Of a stretch of DNA of 64,000 nucleotides, positions 42,646-55,104 are shown piece by piece (within the stretch, counting starts at the first letter, position 1; the number at the start of each line of letters is the position of its first letter). Both the position numbers and the translations under genes were made by a program. The DNA lies in the NCBI GenBank assembly GCA_030568195.1, contig JAJLTO010000016.1, forward strand, positions 124,001 through 188,000, read 5' to 3'. The notes under the pieces were generated by a model. The model was given only the letters and a program-made list of their open reading frames with translations. It made no database searches and was not told the origin of the DNA. The stretch comes from Dipodascopsis uninucleata var. uninucleata (Eukaryota; Ascomycota; Lipomycetes; Lipomycetales; Lipomycetaceae).

Positions 42646-43027
42646 TCCGCAGATTATAGTGTTCTAGTTCGATTATATTGTTCGTTATTTGTATGCAGTA
42701 GTAAGGCAGAACAAGCTTCTCCGCTCACTACCTCTAGCGTACACGACTGGCAACAAATCTCGTTTTTATCAAGAAGAATCTAAATTTTCACGTCAATATA
42801 TCGTTGACTTTCTATTTAAGTTAAGTCACGCTTCCAAATAATCCAATAATTCACCTACGCTTCACGTGCGCAATTGCATTTGCGATCCTATAGTACGTGA
42901 GAGTTCAGCAGTTAGATCTTTTATAGATCTCCACGCATGATCCCTCGGCCACGACTTGCCGCCTTTTCTTTGCGATGAAATTTTATTAGGAGAGAGAAAA
43001 TCCGTAATACCCGTACCCAGTATATAA

Positions 43028-43068
43028 AGCCCTAATAGACTATCTATAGCTACCCTAATGTAGGGTTT
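43028..43068. promoter_or_regulatory. CCCTAA motif cluster (Tbf1-like)
   Basis: AGCCCTAA (43028-43035) matches the ARCCCTAA consensus of Tbf1/TRF-type Myb factors. ACCCTAATGTAGGGT (43052-43066) is an inverted repeat of the same core. The cluster is about 390 bp upstream of CTR9. A second exact match, AACCCTAA, lies at 58390-58397. Function is inferred from the motif. Confidence 0.4.
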
Positions 43069-44520
43069 ATAACAGTTCATAAGGCATCTAGGGCAAATTC
43101 ACGAGTTTTCTTACGCTGTTCACGTCTTAAAGCACGTCATGAGAAATTCACAGCTTAGAAGGAAGAAATGGACTGTGGTCATCATATAAATTCCCTTGCC
43201 ATGTAATATCATCTTGTTGTAATAGTAAATTGGTTTTATTTCTACTAAAAGACTTGTGAAACGTGGTCACATATGCGTAAACAGACGTGGAATTCTGTAC
43301 TATGACCAAAGTAGCACTGATAGCTGCTGTTAAAGAGGATACATCTCAAAATAATAAGAATATCATTCTAGTAGAAGTACTCTTGTTATACGAAATGCTG
43401 TAGGGCAGTGAAGACACCGGAATACCCTCGAAAAAGACAGCAGACGTGTATAAAGCGAATGCAGTGCTTTGGGACTAGAGTAGAATGGCACTTGATACGA
43501 GTGATGCACTACGTGTGAGAAGTAGAAGCTACTGATGTAAATAATATCAGATAGCTGGCAAGTCCTTTGCGCGTATTAGTGTGGAATATAGAAGTGAAAG
43601 GAAAGCTGAAGAAGATGCTACAACTTCTCGAATCTTTCAGTCATATAGTTGCTAGTCTCAACTATAGTCTCGCTAAGGTCGCCCTGGCAATTTAGCATAA
43701 GACAATGCAATCGCCATAGAAAGTACACTCGCATATGGAATGATCCGGAGATTCATAATTCTATTTACTCACACCGTCATGTGGCGGTTCCCTGTAACGC
43801 ACGGTCCGAAGCGCTAACAGCTATGTTCTAACAGATGAGGGGCTCACCAGGTAAGGGAAGTTCAGGAAGCTTCAGAATTAAGAGTTGGTCGATACGAATA
43901 TGAGAGCCCTCAGAATAGGATGATCGAAACGACCAAATGATTGTTTTGGGTATAGTAATGGATCAGCTACTGACTACAGACTGCGCGATAATCCCTATCA
44001 GAAGTTGTTTACGACGACACGGAAAGAATAGGTGGATATATACCATGTCCGTTTAAAATTGAAAGTAAGGGACCGTTTTTTACTCTAGGCGATTACTTCG
44101 GAGTGCATTCATTAAATAATAACAATCCGCTAGCGCTGACAAGGATTGATTCGAGAAATGATAACTTAGAAGTCCGTTATAGCTGCTGTATGCAACGGGG
44201 CTTGTGTTGTCATTCTTTTAGTATACCTCCCGCACAGACAATCACTGCTTGCCGGCAGATTTCGCAGACACCTGTAGAAGGCTACGCGGACAATTCCACC
44301 ATTAAATTTACAGTGTGTGCAATTGAAAGAATTAAACTATCACTGGATATTAGCCGCTTTTCGAAATGCAGATACTACTAAAGCGAAAAAGACTAATGAA
44401 CTTATTCAGTGTCTCGTTAGCCGGACAGAGAGCTAGCTTATCTATGTAATCAATATGACTGAGAAAAATTGAGTTTGAAGCCTGTCTGTCTGAGTGTTTA
44501 CAAACAGGTGCTTATCCTTT

Positions 44521-44547
44521 ACGCCTCCGACGCCTCCGACGCCTCTA
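44521..44547. repeat. Three tandem copies of a 9 bp unit
   Basis: The unit ACGCCTCCG is present twice, followed by ACGCCTCTA. It is GC-rich in otherwise mixed sequence and short. It looks like a slippage product. Confidence 0.8.
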
Positions 44548-45799
44548 CCGACAATAGCATACTGTGGGGCATCTTGATTCAATGAGAATATTGGAATGGA
44601 AGTTTTAAGGGTGAGAAGGCAGCTGTCAGGCGCCTTGGGCTTGACGCCATGAAGGACCTTCCGGTGCGAAACAGAGCCTGCGAAGATACCAATCTACGTG
44701 ACTTAGGGTGGGTCGCGCGCTAGCCGGGATACGATAGTTTTATTTGGGAAACAGGACCTAGCTTAATACAGGACGACAGCAGAAATAGCACTTGTATACC
44801 GAAACTCGAGTTGATGATAAGAAGATATTGCTGATCTTGCTACCGAGCAAAAAGTGCTATCCTTTTCTCTCTGTTTTGTTCCTCAGTTTGACTCCAGCCA
44901 GTGGATCTAAAATGCAGAGCTATTTACTGATGCATAGCACGTTTTCAGCATCAAAAACTATGAGGTATCAAAAAACTACCTTTAGTCGTCCACCTCCAAC
45001 TAGCCGAGTCAGGTGGCGCCGGGTTTCAGTTAGAGATACTTGACATACCGTGTATACACTCCTCGCGTACTTGATATGGAAAAGACGTCACATAGCAAAA
45101 GATTTTTTACTTATTATCTAGAAACGGCGTGTAATGGATTATAGCGTTTTCACTCTACAGGCTTAGGTAACACGACAGTTAGCAGGTGACTTCAAAGTCT
45201 CAGACCAATATGACATTTCCAGTTGTCCGAACCAAGTATTTTGCAGCATTTATTCAGCTACTAGAGGACAGTCGCTCTATGCTTTGATCAGGCAATTTAT
45301 TTGCCCTGTTGTCTGCTGCCTATGTTTTACTTATACTCCAAAATTTATGAAATTTCAAGCTTAAATGCGATTGAAATAAAACTATCGTAAGGTATGAGGA
45401 CTTTAGCCATGTCAGCTTAGTACAGTACCAGCCAGCTGTGATTTGCGAAGTGTAAGAGGAGCAGAAGTAAAGGGCGTCCGTCAAGCAGCCGCTGTGTCAG
45501 CAGTAGCTGCATTCATCATTCTCGGTCGTATACGCCTCTAGTCAGCGCATATAAATCTATGCACTCTAAACAGTATTGCGTGGACTAAGAGGTATTTTAC
45601 TAGCTGACTATGTCTAGCTCTATGTACTCTTGAAGTTCTGCCAGCTAGCCCGTCAGTCATCTAAAGCATACGAGTTACTGATAGACTGTTTTGTGTTTGC
45701 TTCTGTCTTGCTATGGTCAGTATCGGCCATCTGCTAGCCTCTATATCCAATACATTTGAATACATTTATCAACTATCTAGATTCTATTATCTGCCGATA

Positions 45800-45841
45800 A
45801 GCTATGTGCCTCCGGCTGGGAGCTATGTGCCTCTGGCAGGG
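45800..45841. repeat. Imperfect 21 bp tandem duplication
   Basis: AGCTATGTGCCTC occurs at 45800-45812 and again at 45821-45833. The bases after each copy are also similar (CGGCTGGG and TGGCAGGG). The repeat lies within a 105-codon plus-strand frame (45713-46030) that has no recognisable product. Confidence 0.75.
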
Positions 45842-48212
45842 GCCACTACTTTCGTAACGGCTACGATTCTCCGGAGACGCCTTGGTCGTTCGGTATATCT
45901 TAGAAGACCGGACGGGAGATCCGTCATCGTTGCATTGCACGAACTTTGCATCTACCCGCATCTATTCGATTGCTACACAATATTTTGCCCTCATCTATGC
46001 TTTATCCACACTACACCCCACTGTCGTTAGCCTATCGAGCTACGTGAAGCAGCGCCACGGCTCGAGATGACTTATCGGGTCATTCTTCTGGCTCTCCCCG
46101 TTTCTTACTATTTTCGCTGCTGTGACTCGTGGGACCCGTGCGTCTAAATTACAGTAATATGTAATTAAGGTTTAGTATCCATCTTACTATTTCTGAATTA
46201 GGTTTAGAGTTCATTCACTTATCTTGGCACAGCAGGCTATCTGTGTAACACTTGTGCGAAGGTACCTCCGTTTACTATGAAAGTTATGGTACCTTGAACG
46301 ACTTCAGGTTTCGCCCATTCCTTATCTGTTATCTTTCGTCGAGGACAGCGTAACCTGCGTATCTCTGTTATACTACCAAAGACGATGCATTTGCCCTCAA
46401 AAGGAATCATTGACCGACATTTCAACCATTTCTAACAATAGAGTGTCGCGCAGAGTTCCCAATTGGGCTATTTATGGCATGCTGGATAATCAATACAAGA
46501 ATCAGAGAAGATGAGCCGAGAGCAGTATCCTGGCAGATTTACATCGAGTGCAAGGGCTGTATCTCCGCTAAGTTAAAAGCCCGTATGGATGAAAAAATAA
46601 AGTAAGAAGCCAGACAGATGAAAGAAAAAAGAAAGAACTCGCAAAGCGAAAAGAATCATCTTCAGACAAGTTGTCGACGAAGCCTAGAGACTGCAGCCGC
46701 CTTGCCGCCGCCACCACCACCACCGCTCAGTCGTGACCGCCTCCACGATACCTAATCGACTGGAAGGCAGAGTTAAAGCATATTTGGCAGCGCTTGAATA
46801 GACTCTCCACGGGAACTTAGACACGCGCTCATGGTACAGTCCACCGCGGAAAATGGACAGTAGTGGTGAAATGGAAAGAATGAAAGGCTTGAGGATGCAT
46901 GTAGACGTAAGACCATAGCAGACTATTAGAGTGCTCCTGTCTGTTTGAACTCAGTATACTGCTGTCCCTGCTGAGCTATATTTCATGCATTGTTTTACAT
47001 ACTATTTGAGAAGAGAATCTGTATACGGATAGGGCCAGCGAAAGGCAATCTGAGGAAGGACAAACCCCCAGCTATATTGTAACAAAGCTTACCATGTAGT
47101 TTTCGTAATTCTTACGTGGGCTAGCCATTCAGTGCTTATAAATTATTAATTGGCAGAGCGATAGAGATGGAATAGAAACACTTGAACAAGAATAGTAAAC
47201 GAGAAACACTTGTTGTTAAGGCGAAATAACAGTAACAGAAAAAGTAATAATAAAGTGGGACGGGTCATTCATTATCTTTCAAGATTATTATTGATCGCTC
47301 TTAAACTAAGGACCAAAGCAAAAGAGAGTTTGTCATGGACCTTTTAGACAATTGACCTTTATATCCTGTACAGTTAGCCTTTTATTTAAACATTTCTGTT
47401 AATCTTGATACTCTCGATATTCTTGTACATACTCTATTCCACTGTCCATATATACGATCAGTATCAGTGAAATAAAAGGAAATAAAGAGTAGGCGGACCA
47501 AGTATACAGAGAATTTCTAGTAAAAGCATCTGAATTTAGAATTTTGTATCAAAGAATCTTAGCACTTTTTACTGCTATTTTATTATATATCTTGTAGCGA
47601 ATATTTTACTCGGTAATAGTGTTTATATATATAATATTATCTTTTCGGAAGAAACTAAACTTCGTCCGTACTCTGGAGATCTTATATTTATCTCACATCT
47701 AATACGATATAAATATAAATTTATATTTTTTTTGCATCATATATATACTAGAAGACAGCTCATATCTACTGTCCTTAGGAATTTACTTATCGCTTAAGTG
47801 AGTCCTGTACACATTGCGTGTATTTTTACGGGATCTACCACAAAAGTAAGATACTACTTTTGAGTTGAGAACGGATACAGAAGCAAGTGAATACAAACGA
47901 CTGGCAATTTCAACAGATTCTTCCGAAATTTCTTTTTTTTATTCTGGACAACTTCAGTTCTCTAGGTCGATAACTATTCACCGCGAAGTTACTGTTTTGT
48001 TTGGCTAAGAGGTGTTTTTTGGTTAACTGGAAGACAATAATCACCTTGCTCCTATTATCTCGTTGACGCGGTCTTATCCGTGCCTTTCATGATTAGAGTA
48101 TTCTCGCAGGGCAGTCTTTCTATCATATCTTGGTAAAAGAGGCCTCGATATATCTTAAATAATAAGACTATTAGGTGAACGTTTACAAGAGAGTGTACAA
48201 TTACAGAATAAA

Positions 48213-48896
48213 ATGATGTATCCTTCGCCTACACCAGACATTGCTGCACCACCGGCGCGAACGTTCGGTAATGGGCCAGTAACATCAGCTTCAACAGCTA
48301 ATGGCAATATCGCTTTGGGCTCGAACAGTTTGCCTTCATTACACATGCTCAGCAAGCCATTACCTGTATTTCCGTTGTCTTCTCCCTCACCATCATCTGC
48401 GTCGTCAAGTGACTCGTCAGCATCTGATGCCTATACAACTACACATTCTTATCCAAACTCGGCTGCCAATTACTGGGCCGCTGCCTCTTCATCCTCTTCG
48501 GCATTCTCATCCGACGCATCGCCCAGGCGTCTTTCAATGTCGACCATGACTAGTGGCCCAACTTCTACATATTCATTGCCATCGATTACAACTGCTTCTG
48601 CCTCGAGTTCCTACGCTTCTGCTGCAGCGCCAATGTCTTCATCTCTAGGCAGCTCCAATTCTAGCTACTTACCTTCCCCTTCTCCAGTATCTACCTCTTA
48701 TCTTAATTCAGCAGCCAGCGGTGGACCTAGTCCACTATTACCTTATCCGTCGTCTTCTAACATTGCTCTTGCAACTCCTGTCAGCAGTACTTCTAGTTAT
48801 TCAGTGATGCACTCACCTTCTGAGTTCTCAATGCCTCAGCAACAACAGCAGCAACAGCTACAACAGCAACAACAGCAACAACAACAACAGCAACAA

Positions 48897-48935
<39 letters not shown>

Positions 48936-49592
48936 ATGCAGCAGCAACAGATGCAGCAACAACAGATGGGCCAACACTCTCAGCAGTATTACGAGTATTA
49001 TCAACCATGGTCTGCTGGTAATGTGGTTCCTGCCCAGAGACGATCGTCTTTTTCAACCTCACTGAGAAGTCCATATGGTTATGCGCAACCAGCAAACGCG
49101 GGACAATATCAGTCATATTTTCCTCCTCCGTTGTCTGGCCACCCTGGCCATCATAGTGGACTTCATCACAATAGTATGATGAGCGCTGGTCATCATACTC
49201 CAAACCACCAGGATAGGCCATTTCGTTGCGACCAGTGCCCTCAGTCATTTAATAGAAATCATGACCTCAAACGACACAAGCGTATTCATTTAGATGTGAA
49301 GCCATTTCCTTGTCCTAACTGTGAGAAGACCTTTTCTCGGAAGGATGCTTTGAAGCGACATATACTTGTAAAAGGATGTGGCAGTATTGCACAGCAGCGC
49401 CAGCGTCAACAGGAACAGCAGCAGACAGAGCAGACTCATGCCTCTTCTAACTCGGCTTCTAGTGCTGTGACTTCCGCGGATGTCGTCTCTTCGGTGCCTG
49501 CGTCGTCTCAAGCTACTATGGAAGCTTCCGTTAGTGCCACTGCATCAGTATCTACTTCCTCTGCGACATCTGCAGAGGAGAGACGCTCATAA
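48213..49592 (+). CDS. C2H2 zinc-finger transcription factor with polyglutamine tract
   Basis: A single exon of 459 residues. Residues 1-205 are Ser/Ala/Pro-rich. Residues about 209-252 are almost all Gln with a few Met, encoded by mixed CAA/CAG. Two zinc fingers lie at 339-389. Finger 1 has C339, C342, H355 and H359 (FRCDQCPQSFNRNHDLKRHK). Finger 2 has C367, C370, H383 and C389 (PFPCPNCEKTFSRKDALKRH, then ILVKGC), so it is C2HC. The NRNHDLKRH/SRKDALKRH pair with a VKGCG end is a well-known fungal regulator type, seen in developmental and stress factors, but I cannot name the exact orthologue. The C-terminus is Gln/Ser/Thr-rich. The gene is flanked by unusually long gaps (5.6 and 2.5 kb), as often seen around master regulators. 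Confidence 0.88.
48837..48968 (+). repeat. CAA/CAG polyglutamine repeat
   Basis: About 130 bp of interspersed CAA and CAG codons, with one Leu and three Met codons, inside the zinc-finger gene. Mixed codons suggest the tract is kept by selection or is old, rather than a fresh pure-triplet expansion. Length variation between strains is likely. Confidence 0.9.
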
Positions 49593-52065
49593 ATTCGGAC
49601 TAATGTTTGAAGAGGTTATTAATTTAAGCTACTTGCCAGCGATGCGGATTGTTTTGCTGCCTACTATGCCTAATGATCAGTACATCTCTGAGCTTTGGTG
49701 TCGTGGCCGTTATAACTCGTCTAAGGTGTCGTGTTAGTTATCTGCGGGCCGTAAGTTTTTCGCTTACATCTCGGAATTACTATTATATTTTGGATTATTT
49801 TCTTGATGGGATCTTGTTGTGTGTTTTATATTTATATATTCTACGGGTGGTAGTTTTTCTGTATTCAATTGTTCAGGTGTGTCTTCTGTCTTATTTATTA
49901 CTGTCATTTCCAGGTTTTTGATGTAATATGCTAATTTACGTGTCGTGTTCGTCGTGTTCGAATATTTTTGTAATTTCTGTGATATAGAGGAGGCATGCTA
50001 GTTTCTCTTTTAGAAATTCTGTTTCATATTACCATATTCTTTTTACGATAGGAGTGCTTGTTTTTTCTTTGTAAACGTAAATCTATAATATATATATATA
50101 TATGCCTTGCTATATATATCTGTACTTTCTGATCGATTTAGAGGTGTTTTATGATAATTGTTTATTTGTGCGATGTCTATCATGATGCAGTGTTTGTATA
50201 GAAGTCCTTAATATTTATTTATTTATTATCATATCCAAATTTATAAATCTATATATGTCATTTCTATTTGGTCAGATAGTTTTCTTTTTACGGTACTGGG
50301 GTATTTATACCGCAAAAGCAGTCTTGGAATTGATTTTGATTTTAGTGGCTCGCATCAATTATAACTCTTCTTACTATTACTTGTGTCTCTTACGCTGTTT
50401 GTCGTCAATTTCGCATATTCTGCGTTCTGCCAAAAGACTATCTATTTCGTTTCAAAAGCCTGTGCTAAGATTAACAGGGCAGTATCTGTGGCCAGGAGAC
50501 CCATATTCTCAAAGCTTCCGCAACTTCACATAGTTTAGCTGGTCGTATGCTCCGAACTTCCTGCAAGCAAAGGCGAAATCCAATTAGGAAAGCATAGCAC
50601 GAATTAATGAAGTTCTTTTGGCATAAAAGTTAAGCTAGACCAGATGTTCTAGTCACTATTATCTGCTGCTGGACGAAGCTTATTTGAAGCCGTTCTGCAG
50701 GAATGCTCTAAAATATCAGTCGCAGTAATGACGACAGAGCCACACTTTTCTTTTTAGCAATTTCAACATTCCTTTCGTCATTTCTTCGGCTGCCCTGCAT
50801 ATCAGAAGCGATGCTGTAACCTTTTTCTAGCAGTGCTAGGAGCATTGATCGAACGTGCTAGCTAGATATAGCATTATCTGGACTCTTTCCTCCCGAGCTT
50901 GCATGCTTTCAGAGGGAAACTTTTAGTTTTTGGAGTGGCTGCTCATTTTCTCATCTAATTCAAAAGCAGCGCATCGCTTTTTATTATATATTACACATCG
51001 TGGAGTTAGATCGAGGAGTCTGTATGCTTCTCATAGCCGATATTGGCTAGCTGGTAAAGCTGTCAACGGAATGTCTCTTTTACTCATCTTACTAAAATTG
51101 ATCAGAGGCTCAAAGTGTAAAGATTTCTTTCTTGGATCTTATATTAATCATCAATAAAGGAACTCCTTTGTAATTAGGCTCTCAACAAGAGAGGTATATT
51201 TTTGTACTATGAAGCAAATTCACGGCACGGTGATCGTCTATTTACTTGACATTATTCTTTCAGTAGCCGGAACGATCAGCTGTGATATGCTATGTAATAG
51301 GCTGTTGGATCTAATATTCTTACCGTTTAATTTCACGATCTTTTAATATCTCCGGATCTTCGTGTCCTGCTTTGGATAGTGTATTCGTCTCATGTCTCAC
51401 GACCGGAATATACTTTCCAGGAGTAACAGAAATAGCGTATCCTTTGATCTACATGCCTCGTTAGGATAAATTAGATCCCTGGTGTGAGCGCTTCAAGCGT
51501 CGGTTAGTTAGAACGTTGGCTAGACAACAACATATTCGCGACACGTTTGCCAACTTTCGTGCATTCCAGACTCAGAAGAAATTGGGCTCTTCTCTTTAAG
51601 AAGCAATGTAAGAGAATATTGGACATTTCAGTCGAGTCCTTTTAGAGCATAGCTCTTAATGAATGGTCCCTTGATCATTTTTGACTCTTTCCCGCGTCCT
51701 ATATCACATCTCGCATTCTGCCAGAACATGAAATTTCCCTCTATTTCTGTTGCGTACTTTACAGCTCAAATTAGTTTTGTGTTCCTTATAGTATAGCCTT
51801 CTTCACTTACAGCAGATTCAAATATAAGGCAAAATTATGTTCTGCGGTGTTATCGACGTCTTGTTCTAAGCATAGTTCTCTGTTCATGTTCCCAATCTCT
51901 CTGCTTTCTCCACGTGTTTTCCCATATACACGATCTCGTCCTCCTAGATAAGTTTTGAGATATAATATTATTTTCGCTGCTAGCAAAAGCCTGGTAGGAA
52001 AATATTGGTCTTTCCTGACTCGAGTCTATCTTAACAACTGCTAGAAAGAGCCAATAGTTTCTGAG
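49593..52065. other. 2.5 kb gene-free region between zinc-finger and kinase genes
   Basis: The first 950 bp are strongly T-rich on the plus strand, including a TA run at 50086-50105, and are likely a long 3' UTR of the zinc-finger gene. The rest is mixed sequence upstream of the kinase. A 92-codon frame at 50255-50533 is hydrophobic because of T-richness and is not recognisable. Confidence 0.5.
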
Positions 52066-55000
52066 ATGCCTCCCAAAACCTCGGGCATTCTTGGAGACAT
52101 TCCTCTGAATGTTACCAAAACGGCAAGAACTGTTCCTGAAGGCAAAGTATCGTCCGCCGTCGAGCATTTTTCCAAGTTATCACAAGATTCGACTACAGCG
52201 TCCAAGGCAGCTTCGGTTATCGTATTATCAGATGAGAACTACGAAAACACGCTGTCATTGCCGTCGTCACCAGTTAGCTCTTCGGAAATAGTGAACGCAC
52301 CCATTTATGAAAACTCGACCGTTTCCTCTATTGCATCTACAGGAACTGTTGAGAGGTGGCCGAATCAGGGTGCAACTCGTACAAATAGTACTTCGTCCAC
52401 GAGCAAACGAAAAACTCACGTTGGTCCATGGCGTCTAGGTAGGACACTTGGACGTGGAAGTTCCGGGCGAGTTCGACTTGCAAAACACAATCGCACTGGA
52501 AAATTGGCTGCTGTAAAAATTGTTCCAAAATCCATTGTGTTTGATGATAATGATTCGAATAGTCATAGACGCATTCGCGATGGTGCTGGAATGCCATATG
52601 GTATTGAGCGCGAAGTCGTCATTATGAAACTCATAGAGCATCCCAACGTCATGGGTCTCTACGATGTATGGGAAAATCATGGTGAGCTTTACTTGATCCT
52701 AGAATACGTTGAAGGCGGAGAGCTCTTTGACTATTTGATCAAACGTGGTCGTTTAGAAGAGTTCGAAGCAGTCCATTATTTTCGCCAGATAATATGGGGA
52801 ATCGATTATTGTCATAAATTCAATATATGCCACCGAGACCTGAAGCCAGAAAATCTACTGCTTGATAAGCATCACAATATAAAAATTGCAGATTTCGGTA
52901 TGGCTGCACTTGAGACACATGACAAGATGTTGGAGACATCCTGTGGTTCGCCACATTATGCGAGTCCAGAGATTGTAGCTGGCAAGAAGTATCATGGCCC
53001 TCCATCAGATATATGGTCTTGTGGCGTTATTCTCTTTGCTCTTCTCACCGGTCATTTGCCATTCGATGATGACAATATCCGTGATCTTCTACTTAAAGTG
53101 CAAGCCGGCAAATTTCAGATGCCGGTAGGTCTTTCTATTCAAGCAAAAGATTTGATTTGGAGAATTCTTAGGACGAATCCTGAAGATCGAATTACAGCTG
53201 ACGATATCTTACGACATCCATTAATGCTAAAGTATCCGCCGCAATCTACTCCTATTAACTCATTGCCTCCAATAGTGCATCAAGATCTAATATCTATGCA
53301 TGAAATTGACTTTGATATTGTTAAGAGTCTCCAGACATTATGGCACGATGAGAATCGCGATGTCATCGTCGAGCGGCTACTATCTTCAGATGATAATCCT
53401 GAAAAAATGTTCTACTTACTTTTATTGAAATATCGCTATGATCACATGGATTACCACGATAGTGGAGAATTCCTAAGTCAGATACCTCAAATCAGCATGT
53501 CATCTAGTAGGCGTAGCATCTGCCATAAGAGGAGTGGATCTGTCCACTCAATTTCGTCTGTTCATAAGCGTCGGGTAGACTTCAGCCATATCGGCAGGCG
53601 TTCAAGGAGTAGTTCGATTGCTCTTAGTGACAATGGAACACCATTCAGAGATACTGCTTCTCCTGAGGCTATAGTTGGAGAGATACCGTCCAGAGATTCT
53701 TCTGGTTCGCTCATTGCCGCAATTAACCAATTATCTATTGCTCTTGAGCGGAAGCGAATCAGTAGCACTATTACTGAGACATCCAGTGATATCGATTTTA
53801 GCAGTAGCTCACATCTGTCATCTAAGTCAGCGATCCCAGGACTAAATATGATACCTTCACAAACCACCATAGCGAAAGCAACCGAATCGTCAATATCAGT
53901 GTCAATTTCATCGTCAGGGTCTTCTTTTGCGTCTTCATGTGATCCAACGCAATCTCCTGCGAGAAATTCAGTAGAGAGATCTCACAGCAGACCATCACGT
54001 GTCTACTGCAGCGTCAAAGACAGAAAACGCTCTAGTGTCGGACGAGGTGAAGAAGAACTGGTACGGAAGGTTTCTGCAGATTTTGCTGCTACTGTATGCG
54101 ACAATATGTTTAATAGTTCGCCAACATCTACCCCAACCAGACACGTTAAGCACGAGTCTTCCCACTCAACACTTAAGAAGACAGTTTCTCTACAGTCATT
54201 GCACTCCCTCCATATGCTTCCTGAGCTGTCATTCCAGACACTCTCTATGCGACACCACCGGCGAGGAGAGAGTACTGAAAGTTGGATCCGAGATTATGAA
54301 CGATCAGTGTACGTAAAGAGGGAATCATCGCAGAGTCAACTTCTGACAGCATCGTCCACCGCAGCAACCATATGCACTTACGAGAGTGTAATACCTAGCA
54401 TCATCACAGATATTGAGAGGACTGAGGAATATCCAGCAAGTCGATTGCCGGCAATCATTGAGACTGATGGTGACACCGATAGATTTTTGGATGCAGATGA
54501 AGCAGATGAAGATCAAGCTCTGGCCAATGACATAGAGCAGCTACTGAATACGGCACCTGTACTAAGAAAGAGACCTAGTACACTAGATCAGTCTCAACTA
54601 CTGCAGCGTATATCTCCAGATCATAGTCAATTAAGGATTCCCGACCTCCTCAGATATAGCAGCTCTCCACATCGCAGGCCTATGGATAACTCTACAGCTG
54701 CGATTAAACGACTAAAAAGAAAAAGTATTCCTGCATCACCAATACGGAAAACACATAACAATCAGCTATCCAAGCAGCGCATACAACAATTACAAGCGCC
54801 AAAGCACACACCGGATATCAGCTATGACATATCTAAAGCGCAAATACGACCAGATATGAAGAGTAGTGAAAGCTTCCGGCAATGTACAGCTAAGAAATCT
54901 AACAACGTTGGACAAAAACGAAGACTAACCATACTAATTCCAAAAAGCACGCTACGAGATACCACATCCCAGTCAAACCAAAGACATAGTAAGTTTTTAT

Positions 55001-55104
55001 AATTGCAGTTCGTTATCGTAATATTTCTCTTGCTAACAGCTATCTTAGAAACCATGAAAAGAAAACCAATGAACTGGCTTTCTAGAGTCTTCAGTCGTAA
55101 ATAG
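52066..55104 (+). CDS. Nim1/Hsl1/Cdr2-family serine/threonine kinase
   Basis: Two exons: 52066-54988 and 55049-55104. The 60 bp intron has GTAAGT, a GCTAAC branch site and TAG. The product is 992 residues. The kinase domain (about 122-395) has GRGSSGRV, the VAIK-type lysine K151, HRD at 256-258 (CHRDLKPENLLLD), DFG at 276-278 and the T-loop SCGSPHYASPEI. The UBA-like segment after it (SLQTLWHDENRDVIVERLLS) is typical of the Nim1 group. These kinases restrain Wee1 and work at the septin ring/cortex to time mitosis. The C-terminal half is Ser-rich and basic. The last exon ends MNWLSRVFSRK, the kind of motif that precedes a KA1 membrane-binding domain in relatives, but the protein stops there. 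Whether it is nearest to Hsl1, Gin4 or Cdr2 is unresolved. Confidence 0.9.

Larger units (their letters stand above)
42646..48212. other. 5.6 kb gene-free region upstream of the zinc-finger gene
   Basis: This is the longest gap in the window. Six-frame reading shows no frame above about 105 codons and nothing recognisable. Base composition is mixed rather than extremely AT-rich, apart from 47560-47740. Noted inside are a CCCTAA cluster (43028-43068), a 9-bp tandem repeat (44521-44547), a 21-bp duplication (45800-45841), a 45-codon frame with seven prolines in a row (46618-46755) and a 15-codon upstream frame (48089-48136). Most likely it is an extended promoter or long leader of the downstream regulator, and it may include noncoding transcripts. 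No tRNA, 5S or U-snRNA signature was found by eye. Confidence 0.55.

Noticed and set aside
43051-43068. Telomere-like CCCTAA/TAGGGT sequence
   Set aside because: Only single units, not an array; more likely a transcription-factor site.
45713-46030. 105-codon plus-strand frame with a repeated YVPxAG motif
   Set aside because: No recognisable domain, start in no special context, and the repeat is explained by a 21 bp DNA duplication. Left as noncoding.
47370-47395. GCCTTTTA, resembling U5 snRNA loop 1
   Set aside because: Flanking bases do not form the stem and the rest of the loop consensus is absent.
42646-48212. Centromere hypothesis for the longest gap
   Set aside because: No long inverted repeat, no strong AT core and no satellite seen. 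Kept only as an alternative, not as a call.
48793-49248. Minus-strand 151-codon frame rich in Val and Ala
   Set aside because: Antisense shadow of the polyglutamine tract of the zinc-finger gene.
50255-50533. 92-codon hydrophobic plus-strand frame
   Set aside because: T-rich 3' UTR-like DNA encodes Phe/Leu/Ile by chance; no family and no splice context.
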